From NCBI GenBank assembly GCA_907165135.1, contig OU015566.1:6370157-6434156 (forward strand): a DNA stretch of 64,000 nt, read 5' to 3'. Source of the DNA: Oikopleura dioica. Lineage: Eukaryota > Chordata > Appendicularia > Copelata > Oikopleuridae. The notes beneath the pieces were generated by a model. That model did not search any database and was not told where the DNA came from. It was given only the letters and a program-made list of their open reading frames with translations. Below are positions 40,301 to 50,747 of this stretch, piece by piece. Numbering within the stretch: position 1 is the stretch's first letter; the number at the start of each line of letters is the position of its first letter. Position numbers and translations under genes: made by a program.

Positions 40301-41746
40301 AATTCTGGTGGCGTCGAAAAATGCGTTGAGAGCTACGAGTCGCTCCTTTGGAATGATTCTGGCTGCAGCAATTTGAAGCACTACCACTGCCGTATTGAAA
40401 AAATCGTCCCGGCTAATCAACAATGTCAAACTGAGATGAAAGCGTGCACTGAATTCCGAAACATGGGCGAAGCAAAGGCCAACTTCGACACAGCGAGAGA
40501 TAACTGTAATGCAGAAGGAGGTCACCTTCCCTTCTTCTTCAATAAAGAAGAGCTCGGAGACTACAAAGCAGGCAAATCATACCGAACTGAGTGGATCGGA
40601 ATCTATCGTAACAGCAACAACAACTGGGTCACTATGACCGGCGGTGATATCCCCTTTACTGAGTGGGCAGATAACCAGCCCGACAATGGTGGCGGTGTCG
40701 AAGCCTGCGGAGAGATGAGGCTTGAATACGACAATCGGTGGAATGACCGTCGTTGTGAGGTCGAGCAATCGTACTCCTGCCGTTTCGATACAGTAGTACC
40801 AGCTGATCAACAATGTCAAGCAACGAAAACATGCACGGAGTTCCGAAGCATGAGCGGAACAGCGACTTTTGACTCCGCAAAAGCAAATTGCGCTTCAATC
40901 GGAGGAACTCTTCCCTTTTTCAATAACAAGGCTGAGTACCATTCTTACAAGGCCATAAATCCAAATCGGCGAGAGTGGATCGGAGTTGTTCGAGGGTCGA
41001 CCTACGCCTGGGAAACTCCAAGCGGTGCTCCAGTCGCCTTTTACCATTGGTCCTCTAACGAGCCAAATAACTCTGGTGGTGTCGAAGATTGCGTCGAAAT
41101 GAGGAGCGACAACAAGTGGAATGATGTAAGATGCTCCTACTCAAATTACTACACTTGCCGTATCGATACCGAAGTCCCAGTTGATCAACAGTGTACGAAA
41201 TGTTCGACTAGCTCAACTTTTTCGACACAAGAATGTTCTACGATCATTGATTGTGAACCCCGCGCTCCACAAAGAAATAATCTCCTGACAACAAAAACTG
41301 CAGCACTTCATTTTAGTATCAGTGTCGATGTTTTCTGCGAGAACGCTCATCCTTTCGATGGTTCGAAAAATATTATTCGCGTCGGCAATGGTAATGCCAA
41401 CGTAGGAAATATCGGTGACAGGGTCTTCGCAATCTGGAGATATAGACACGATGAAAGATTGTATATCGCAATTTATCATCCAGATTTATACCGCTATGAG
41501 AGAACAATTGCTGTTCCATGCAATCAAGGCGACTGGAGCACGTACACTTTGACACTCACAGCAGCAGAAGACGACGACAATAAAGTCGAGTATTCAGTCA
41601 AGCAAGACGGGAACGAGCTGATGGGTGGCTCTTACGGTATTTCAGGCGCCTATTCTTCCGGTGAACTTAAATTTTACGCGAGTGATCCGTGGCATGCTGA
41701 AGGATCATCATATCTGGTCAAGAATTTCTTTTACTGCGTTGATTAA
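37381..41746 (+). CDS. Mosaic extracellular protein: Thr-rich mucin linkers, C-type lectin and concanavalin-like domains
   Basis: Exons 37381-37539, 37582-37770 and 37817-41746 (phase 0, GT-AG); 1425 residues plus an unresolved 5' part. The first two exons encode a divergent C-type lectin domain (AYCYLENGWLAD, TNCKEKHFAICMAG). The 3.9 kb exon has: Thr-rich stretch (37817-38410), concanavalin/laminin-G-like domain 1 (38411-38970), Thr-rich (38971-39260), domain 2 (39261-39800), Thr-rich (39801-40055), three C-type lectin domains (40056-41190), domain 3 (41200-41743). The lectin domains carry EPN, QPD and EPN sugar-specificity motifs in that order. The repeated domains share ISVDVFC, NILRVTN, GIGNRF and SSYLVKNFFFC-like blocks. 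Dense Thr implies heavy O-glycosylation. In a larvacean such a protein could belong to the mucous house, but that is inference. Confidence 0.85.
37817..38410 (+). repeat. Low-complexity ACN-triplet (poly-Thr) coding repeat
   Basis: Nearly all codons are ACA, ACG or ACT, with occasional Ser, Glu, Ala or Ile. Two shorter blocks lie at 38971-39260 and 39801-40055. The antisense open frames (poly-Val, Cys/Arg-rich) are by-products. Confidence 0.9.
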
Positions 41747-42201
41747 TTTATCATCTTACCATTCGAATAAATTGCATGTTGATAGGGATTTCTACTAAAA
41801 GTCCTTTCGTAGTTTTTGCAAATGAGGCGGAAATTCTACGTGCTCGCGAATACAAAACGGAAGCAATTAGGTCATTCGCTTGAACGGATTTTTATCCGAT
41901 GTAAAACTGAACTCAACGTCGGAAATATTCATGCAGCGTTTTATTTTCTAATCGATGGACAGTTTTCGGAAGTGAGCACTGAACGGCTGCCATTTAATTT
42001 GAGGAGCATGACGAGCGGAAGGCTTCTTTTGCGGCAGTTGGCTGTCTGTAATTATTTTTGAATACAGTGATTGAGGAAATGAAGGAATAGAAGTACTAAC
42101 CCTGAAACCAACTCGTTCGATTCTGAAATTTCGAAGGAAGATATTCGTTTTAGAAATGAACATTTTCTTCCTTTTAGGAATCATTAATCCGGACATGCCG
42201 G
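41747..42201. other. Convergent 3' intergenic region
   Basis: Between the 3' ends of the mosaic lectin and HMG-like genes. AATAAA at 41767-41772 is a likely polyadenylation signal for the lectin gene. No gene seen. Confidence 0.5.
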
Positions 42202-43062
42202 TTACAGGCCGCGCTCCGGCTTCTGACATTCTTGGACTTTTACTTTGGTACCACTCCTTCTCCTGTCGTCTGTTAGTTTCTGCATCTCTTCTTGTAACTC
42301 GCCTATAATGGGGGAAAAAGAATTGTTGGGGTTGATAATGAGCTGCTTTCTCTTTGGGTAAATTCTTGTATTTTGTTTAGCAAAAAAATTGTGAAAGAAT
42401 CGTCTTATATCGAATTTCTACTGTACACGTTTTTATCCCGTATTCGATCCCCTTAATCGCTTTCTGAGAAGTAAACAAGTCTTGAATCCACGATAATCCT
42501 TGTCAAGCGTAATTCTAGCCTGCTCCGGAGGCAGCGTGTTTTGCGAGTACGTAACAATTGAGAAGATTGAGTTCACCTGCTCTTCTTCACTGGATTCTGA
42601 CTCGCTAGACTCGTTTTTAATCGGCTCGTGAATGTTTTCGTAAAACTCCTTTTCTCCCCTCTGAGTTCATTTCTGATGCGACAAATAGCGCAAAAATACC
42701 AACCCTGTAACTTACAAGATTTTTGTACCAACATTCCGAACTGCTATCATTTCAGAATCATCATCAGTTCAAAGAGCCCCCGCCGAGACCACGTATTTTG
42801 CTTAAATTTTTTCTTATCAATCGAACTCGAAGCCTTCGGTTGACATTTTCAGCCACTTGTTGCGGGTCTCTTCTGCAAATTTGGTCTTGTCCACTTGTCC
42901 TCTGAGCACGGCATTTTTTGTTTGCAATCGAATGAAATTCATGTAGCATTTTCCAAGCCGCGGAGGGTTGAAAAATGCTTCTTCTTCACATATTTTTCTC
43001 TCTTTTCCCTTTTTGAAAAAGCGAATTTGGGAAAAAAAACTCAAGAAAAATTGATGATTCAT
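42202..43062 (-). CDS. HMG-box-like nuclear protein with acidic Ser/Glu tract
   Basis: Minus-strand exons 43062-42827, 42658-42492 and 42302-42202, phase-consistent (2, then 1) with GT-AG borders; 167 residues. After a basic start, the block PPRLGKCYMNFIRLQTKNA ... KWLKMSTEGFEGEKEFY has the spacing of an HMG box (Y-x-x-F near the start, KW-x-x-MS-x-E in helix 2, Tyr near the end). An acidic Ser/Glu run (NESSESESSEEEQ) and a charged C-terminus (ITLDKDYRELQEEMQKL) follow. No orthologue name was recognised. The start is provisional: the first 25 residues could be 5' UTR. Confidence 0.6.
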
Positions 43063-43608
43063 CCTTTCTAGAGTTTAACTGCTCATGCTCCAGTCATTTT
43101 TGGATAGAAAATTAGGGATGATTATTGTAAAAGAATTTCTATGTTGAATTCATCATCCTTCTAAAAACTAAGACCGGGAAGAAAAATCATGTCATCCGAG
43201 CTTAAATTGGATCATGGCAAATCTTCGAGGGTCCGCGGCGGATTTAGTGAGGGAAGAAATTTATTATCCACCGTAAGACTGTTTTACGAAAAAAATATTC
43301 TTCCTTAGAAAACAAAAATTTAGGGCATCAACATCGTCGTACTATAAAATTAATACACAATTACTGAGGCCTTTGATTAGTGCTAGGGTTAGGGTAAACG
43401 ATTGGGTTAGGTTTTCAGTAATTTCAGAGAAATTTTGAAATTTCAGACAGAAAATGCTTCATTAATTATAAATGATAATTTAACAATATGGGTCAATATC
43501 ATTTTTCACGAGAAAAAGCCCAGTCAACAATTCAATTAGCAATGGCTACCTCCTTAATCATTTTTTGATAACTGCGGCAATTGTCCATAAATGCACGCGA
43601 TGCTTTAA

Positions 43609-44277
43609 GGGTACTATCTTCGATTTCCAGAAGGTGTCTTTTCAAAAGATGAATAAGAATCGGTTATTAGAAATGGATTCTTCATTAAATTCTATGATTA
43701 TACCTAATTGACAACTATTCAAAATTATCAATATATCTTGAGATATGGCCTCTAGAAGTTTTTTCGAAAAAAAATTTTGAACTTCGATTTTCTCGATCAA
43801 GTGCTTGTTCGAAAGCTCAGAGCAAGAGCAGTATGTTGGTAGCTGTATCCATCGCGACATCAAGATATTTTTGATTTTAGAGCCAAAAATGTGTCGCTAA
43901 CTTTTAAAAAATGCTCAATTTTCGTAAAATCGGCGAGACACAATTTTCAAAAAATTATTTTTGGTATTTTTAGTTTTTCAATGAAAATATCCTTCTGTAA
44001 TTTTAAAGATTAATGTTCAAACTTTATTTAAAAAATAAAATAAGGCCAAGTTATCAGACTTGTTTTTGAGTTATTCAGCCGTTTATATAGGCCATTTTGG
44101 CGGAGATGACCACTTCAAGCAAAAATTTAGCCGCTTTTCGGTTAAGCAATTGATAAACCCCTCTGTAATAGTTAAGATCTAGGACAGATCTAATCAAAGA
44201 GCCCATATAAACTCAGCAATCATTCACAAGTTCCGAGTTATTCAAAGCTCAAGTTGGGGAAATCGAAGATAGTACCC
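43609..44277. mobile_element. TTAA-flanked 669-bp element
   Basis: Inverted ends GGGTACTATCTTCGATTTCC and GGAAATCGAAGATAGTACCC, TTAA on both sides (43605-43608, 44278-44281). The interior has no coding capacity. Confidence 0.85.
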
Positions 44278-44670
44278 TTAAGTGGCCACTTGAATATTCT
44301 AATCATAATCGTTTTAGTAGATAACAACTTGTGCCTTCAAACTTGCGCGCTGGTTTCAACTTTGGGAAAAAAATGGCGAGCAGAAAATGGGAAGACATAA
44401 ACGTGGTTAGACGAATGCAAAAGCCAAAGTCTGGAGGACTTTCTAATTGCGCGGTCCTTGGCTTGTGGAAAATTTTCAAAGAGGAAAAATTGGCAGCTTC
44501 GTTCGGCAACAATGAGTGCCGGCCAAGTTGATACATCCGCGCAGCCATCCGGTGCACGTAACAAGGAGATCTCTCTTCTGTATTTTCTTTCGGTGATAGC
44601 ATCTTGAAGAACGCTTCTATTTCGAATGAGACTCGTTCATGAAAGAAAAAGCTGCTTCGAACAGGAAGAG

Positions 44671-44763
44671 CTGGGCTCGGCAATTTGAGCATAAAACCTG
44701 AGCTTTTCATTCTAGCTCTTTCAGACCCTGACTCAGGTTTTATTCTCAGGTCATCAAGGCCTG
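44671..44763. mobile_element. MITE-A copy, internally deleted
   Basis: Starts CTGGGCTCGGCAATTTG, AAACCTGAGCTTTTC; ends GACCCTGACTCAGGTTTTATTC and a diverged right tip. No GCCGC hairpins. Confidence 0.75.
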
Positions 44764-45275
44764 AAGAAGAGATACTAAGGCGATAAGAATCAAGTTCGAT
44801 CTGTTACTTTCAAAATTCAAGGCCCAACGAAGTTCAAATGGAGATTAGAACGTGTTGATGCATCTTCGCAAAAAAAGAGAGGGCAGAGGTTCGGTATTAT
44901 ACACCAGTTTGAGAAGCGATCGCATAATCAGGATTGTTCGCTCTCTCTAATGCGGACTTGGTGACGCAAGCTTCGCAGGATTACTAAAGCGACCCCATAA
45001 TCGCCGCTAGTGAGACTCAAGAATAAGACACTTCGTAAAAGACATGCTTTTACACGTGCTCAAAAAGACAAACTCTCATTAACGAAGACGACGAAGAAAT
45101 AAGGAGTAAGAATCATTTTTTCTGAAATGATACGCATCGATAAACATTTTTTCTGCTGAGAAAGCACAAGTAATTATTTGCTTTTTGAGAGCATTGGAAA
45201 CGATGTTTATTCAGTACTTACTGAATAAATGTTCTGAATTTGTTCTCAGCCGACGTTCAGAAAAATAATTTGAGT

Positions 45276-45958
45276 ATGTCAGATTTTAGAGAGACTATCA
45301 GATCAAAATCTTACCTAAACGCTAAGGCCAGTTTCAATAGAAACTTGGACAAGCTTCATAAAGAGTCTGATTCACGAGTAACTGCACTTGAAAGAAGCAT
45401 TGGGGACTCTACACAAAATATACAGGTTTTCAGAAATCAAATTGAAGAACTTCAGCTTCATGGGTTGGAATTGTCTCAACAGATAGTTGATTCTGAAAAA
45501 GAAATCCAGCTTCTATCAGATAGATACTGGTCTCTGAAAAACCGGAAAAGCAAATTATCTCTAGAAGTGAGATATTTTAAATTTATAAGTATTTTATTTC
45601 GAGTTTTTAGCGTGAAGCCCTTTTTACGCAAGTTCAAAATCTCGAAGAGAAAATAACTGAAAATGAATCTTCGATCGCCGACATGAGAAGAGAGATAAAA
45701 CAAGAGGAAGAAAACTTCAAAGCGAAAATGGACAAGCTTTCCGAAAACTACGAGAAGCCAGAAGTCGCAAAAGAACCACGCTGCGGGATATGTTTGGAGG
45801 AGTATGATGATGACTCTCATAGAAAAAGCTGTTTGACTGTCTGTGGACATATTTTTGGTGAAAAATGTCTTAGGAAGGTTCTCGCAGATTCAAACCGATG
45901 CCCACTTTGCAACAAATTATTTTTCGAACACAATATTCTAAGATTGTTTCACGGCTGA
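45276..45958 (+). CDS. Coiled-coil RING-finger protein (probable E3 ubiquitin ligase)
   Basis: Exons 45276-45566 and 45611-45958 (44-bp GT-AG intron, phase 0), 212 residues. Residues ~25-150 form a long coiled coil (LDKLHKESDSRVTALERSIG; LEEKITENESSIADMRREIK). The C-terminus is a RING: CGICLEEYDDDSHRK, TVCGHIFGEKCLRKVL, NRCPLCNKLFFEHN. The ligand usually found as the residue after CGHxF is Gly, as in the CGHIFGxxC variant. RING proteins of this build recruit E2 enzymes. Coiled coil before the RING is the reverse of TRIM order, so this is not a TRIM. Upstream TTCTCAG at 45243-45249 may be an acceptor for a leader. Confidence 0.85.
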
Positions 45959-48900
45959 ACTGAGAATAAATATTTTCTACTCTAAAAATATGAAGGCAAT
46001 GATTCGCATATAAACATGAACCACTAAATTGAGTTCGTGCTCAAGTCTAACAAGCCAATTTCGGTCGGTGCATGACGCCATCCCAAACACACTCGCGGGC
46101 CCACGTGTTTCAAGTTGACTGAGATCAGAAGGCTGAGGTGTTGTTTGGGGCCCATCCGGGGACAAGTGCCACTTGAGGGGACATTTATGGCTTGCCACAA
46201 AATTATGTGTTCGATGGGAAGTACTTTGTTTGTTGTCATCGTTTTTCGCGGAGAAAAGGACTGGCGCCCTTAGCTAGAATTGAAAAGAAACGAAACAGAA
46301 CTAGAAGGTCCAGGACGTAAACTTCAGTTCAACCAACGAGAAATTAGGGCCGATCATATTTAACGACGTTTGTGGTCGACTTAAAGGCGTTAAGGAGCCT
46401 CGTTACGGATATTTTTCGCAGTTCATTATCATGACGATACTCCCTTAATCCCTTTTTTTAGGGAAAGATGTCATTTTTGGATAAATTTTCGGCGCGTTTT
46501 TCCGCAGAAAAGCGTGTTTTGATTTAATTTATTTTTCCAAATTTGAAATTTCTCGATCCAAAATTTTTCAAATCAAATTTACTTCATCCGTTTTAATGTT
46601 ACTCCAAATATTTTTGCTCCTCTGAGTCACTTCAAGCCGCTACGTGTTCTAAAGCGTAACCAGATGTCACTGAAAGAAATTCCAGTGCGGATGAGCAGCT
46701 ACCTCTTTCGCCAGCTCTTCTTGAAAACGACTATTTCTCAGCCGCAAAGAACTGACAAACTATGCTCCCAAGAAGCCATTCTGGGTTCAACCTTGCAAGC
46801 GTCGCCATCAAACTCGCGGTATTTTAATGTTTTTCAAACTGCTGTAGAACGAGATATTTCCGCAGGAATTCGGCCTTGCTGGGTCGCGCCACTAAAATGC
46901 ATGCAAATACCTTCTGTTGCCAAAATACATATCTTTCTTTTCCCTCTGTTTTTTCACCACTTTGAATATGCTAAATCCAAAGGGAGCGACAAAAAAGTCA
47001 TTTTCTTTAGAAAAAACCCGCTGTCAATGCTCCTCGTATCTCCGTTGAGTACTGTTATACGCGCGGCGGATTTTCCCCTCAGTCTGCGTTCCACACGGAA
47101 GTTCCTTGTCTATTCAACTCTGCTTATGTCAAAATCCGATGCCAGCAAGCCGAGCTCACAAGCATCATCTTTCGCAAGATTACAAAATAAACCCAAATAT
47201 TTGAAGATTTCTTGGTTACCTGTTCAAATTACCGCTTTTATTGCCAAAAAACGGTCAATCTCGGAACAAAAGTAAAAAAGCCGCTTGCGGCTTTCTCAAA
47301 TATGCGGCTCAAGAAGTATCATTTTTGATCTGAAAGCCGCAAGCAGCTTTCTAAAGCCAGACCTTACTTTCTAATCTTTTCATTTGAATATAAATTTTTC
47401 TTATTTGAAAGTCGAAAGTAGCTTTTTAAAGTCGAAATTTAATAATTCAGGCGTTGTTTCTATTCAATCCCACTTTTTAAATTCGCGAAAATGTTATCAG
47501 AAGTCATTATGAGAAGATGGTTTTTAAAACAAACCGCTGATTCTTCAGCTGATCATCTGAAAATCAGTTGGCCCTGAAAGCGCTGAGAGCGAAGGAACAC
47601 CTGAGTCAATGCTTGGCAATTTCGTCAGAGTCATTCACTCAAAAGAGTCATCCCTGGAAGTGCTGCCAAAAGCTGGCCACGCGGTGGCGCGAGGAGCGTT
47701 TTTTCTTCTACGCGTTCGCGTGCTATGCGTAACCTCTCGTGAAGGTTCGTGGAGTGCGAGCGCCACCTAGCCGTTCCCGCGCGCGCCCTCCGCAAACGTA
47801 CCAGCCGATCTTGGTCAAGCCGATAGCTTCAGGAAAATAGCACCAAGAAATAGAAAATAGAAGAGTCCTTTTTACTTTTATAAAAAGCATAAAAGAAAGA
47901 AAAGAACCGTTTACTTTTTACACAAGAGAAATACTCCCTTCCTCCACCGAAAAAAAAGAAAGAAAAAGAAAACTTCTTTTCTGAAAACTTCTTTTCGGAA
48001 ATCAGAGAAAAAAAGCAGCGTTTTTCTTCGAATTTTATTTGAAAAAAAACGACCTTTTCATCAGGCACAGTTCAGAAAAACGGGTAGAACCAATTGTTGG
48101 AACTGATTTTTATGGATAGGGTTTTCATTGGCCGGTAGGCCAAATGCAGCAATCTTATTGGTTATCCAAAAATGCACTTCCAAAAATTGGTTTAGTCCAG
48201 AAATATTATTTTTGAAAGAGAGGAGAATGTGTTTTTGTGGCTCATTTACGTCAGCGGGTTAAAATAGGGAACCAAAGACTATTTTAAAACCCCTGTGCGC
48301 GTCTTTTTGTTTCTTAAATTTCAATTTTGCGGAATTAACTATTATCCTACTCACTTTTAACCCACTTTTTACCGTGTTTGCTTACTCTTCCTTGTTTTCA
48401 AATGACTTTGATAGTCTTAGTTTCCTTCTAATTATCATTTAATATCAATTAAAAGGAGCCTGAAAAGCTCGCTTTAATTGAAACCCGCCTTTAAAAATTG
48501 GATTCGTTAATTTTCCAAGCAATTAAACGCGCGTTAAATTGTGATTTTGTACAACGTTGCACGGTCGGAGCTCTACGTCAGATCCGCGGTCATGATCGAG
48601 AAGCCGCCTCCTTAAGATTAAGGGCATAGAATGTATATTTGACTGGATGGTGGAGGTTGTTTGGCCACAAGGTTTGACAGAGGGCCCGACCTGAGGTTGA
48701 CCAGAGTGCTTTTTCTGACTTGAATTTCTTGGTCGTTTTTCACGTGACTTAGATTTAAATAAACTTGATAATCAATGATAATGTATTGATTATTCTAAGA
48801 TCTAGCTCAGATATCTCAAATTTTTGTACTTTTATAGTTATTTCATTTTTTAAAATGACTAGAAAAATACTTATTTGTTTCATCTTTGTTAGATTTGTGG

Positions 48901-50747
48901 TGTCCCCTTATTTTTATCTAGAATCTGAAATGATTTTACGCGGAAGTCCCGTAAGTGGAACAGGTGCTCCTTAGTTGTGATGCAAAAAGAAAACTGAGTT
49001 GCTGTCTGGCCGAGTTAACCCAATATAAGCAATTTGCATTTGTCGCCTTTTCCAACAAAGAAAAGGTGTTTTCTGGTCCAAGTGCGATAAGCGCACAAGT
49101 TCCTCGGCAGCCGCTGTTAACAAACGAACGCTCAGTTTATGCGATAACGCCCGGCAGCAGCTCTCTTCTTAGCCTAGCAATCACGTGTTATCCGTTTCGA
49201 GGAAAAATTCTTTTCAAAGATTTTTCGAAAGAGAAAGGCTTCTATTTCGCCCTTATCTCAATATTGACCCTTTTGCCAAGGGAGCACTTTTTCTACAAAG
49301 GTTAGATGGCCAATTACTTCACTTTGGTAGCACCATTTTTAGACAGAAACTTAATCTTCGATTGTTGATAGGTACCATATTGTTATTTCCAATGTTATTA
49401 AACAAGACTTGTGCATGTTCTCGATCCACGAGTGTCCATGCATTTAATGCCAATTTAATCCATTTCGCTTCGCCAAAACAACAATTATTAATGATAACCC
49501 ACCGCTCTTTCTATTCTACTTCACAGGACACGTTTTACACGAGTCCGAGTTCACGCGTAAAACAACTGTTTCTTGTTCTTGCGGATCCATGTTCGTGTCT
49601 CTTTTCGATTCTCAATTAGCAAAAAATCGTGATCTTTAGTATCGTGGAGTTTTCTTATCGACCGCCTATCGTTGTATCATTTCAAAGATAATATCGAAAT
49701 GTTTCCGGGTGTTTTTCTGACGATGAGACGTGTTCAAATGAACTTTAGAAATTTCCGCAGCTCTTTTTAAGGGGGTAGAAGGCGTTAAACCCATTTTCAA
49801 AAATAACACAGTGACACCCTTATTTTAAAATGCCTTGATTTGAGGAGTAAATTGAGAAATCTCTAAGCAATATTTCTTTAGAAAATTTATCGTTAGGACT
49901 CCCTTAAGTTTGAATCGAAAATGCTCGAGAACGATTTTAATTTTCATTGAACCAAACATTTAAAATTAAAAATAGAACGGAATTTCAGTCAATTTCGAAT
50001 TCGTGTCCGATCTTCTCGAGATTAATTTAATAAGGCACCCGAAGTCGGGATGATTCGGAGATTTTGAGTATTGCAAATCTGGCGAGAGCGTCTCAGAATC
50101 CCATGACTGGGCTCGGCGGTGCACCGCTCGTTGGCCAGATTAACGCGGCCAGTGGAGCCGATTGACGTTCCATTCGAGGCCGCAATTTACTTAGTTCCGA
50201 GCCAGTATTTACCGTTTTTCCGTTGCTACTCGCTGCGAACTACCAGTCATCATAAGGTTTAACGCGTCAAGTCAGAAAAACAACTTCGAGATTGACCTTT
50301 AAAAATGAACTAAAGAATCTCTAGAGCAAAAATTTGAACACTACAAAGATGCCAAATTTTCGTTCTGTTTAATGTTACAGTTAACTTTAATCCTGATTTA
50401 ATAAAATAAGGCTCAATTGCATTATGAAACCCCTCCATATGCAGACTTTTAGTTATAACGAGAGCATACAAAAATGACAATAAGAAGCGTAAAAGCCACC
50501 ATGGAAACACAGTTGTAACCCTAGCTGTTTCCATGATGGATACATAACGGAAAGATTGGCTTTGGATAACTCTATTTTCCACCAATTGATGGCCACGCGC
50601 TCGCGGTAAATGCCAACTCGAATCAATTTCGCCTTCGACTCTCACCAAGAAAAATCAACACCCCTCTAAAATAACAATCCTCAGTTCCGCCCCACGTTTT
50701 TCTCTCTCAAACAATTCCTCATTTTTCTGAACTAAAAAAGACCAAAA
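45959..50747. other. 4.8 kb without a supported gene
   Basis: Holds a 203-codon open frame at 46664-47275 of unremarkable composition, a GCCGC-hairpin fragment (47280-47355), and a possible signal-peptide exon (48856-48951: MTRKILICFIFVRFVVS, followed by a GTAAGT donor) with no second exon found. A TTATT-type GACACCC end lies at 49812. Weak candidates only. Confidence 0.4.

Larger units (their letters stand above)
43063..45275. other. Intergenic, repeats only
   Basis: Contains a telomere-like run (43383), a 669-bp TTAA foldback (43609-44277) and a MITE-A copy (44671-44763). Open frames at 44303-44710 on both strands overlap and have no support. Confidence 0.45.

Noticed and set aside
46664-47275. 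203-codon plus-strand open frame
   Set aside because: No start context, domain, signal peptide or splice partner; composition is not protein-like and a repeat fragment follows.
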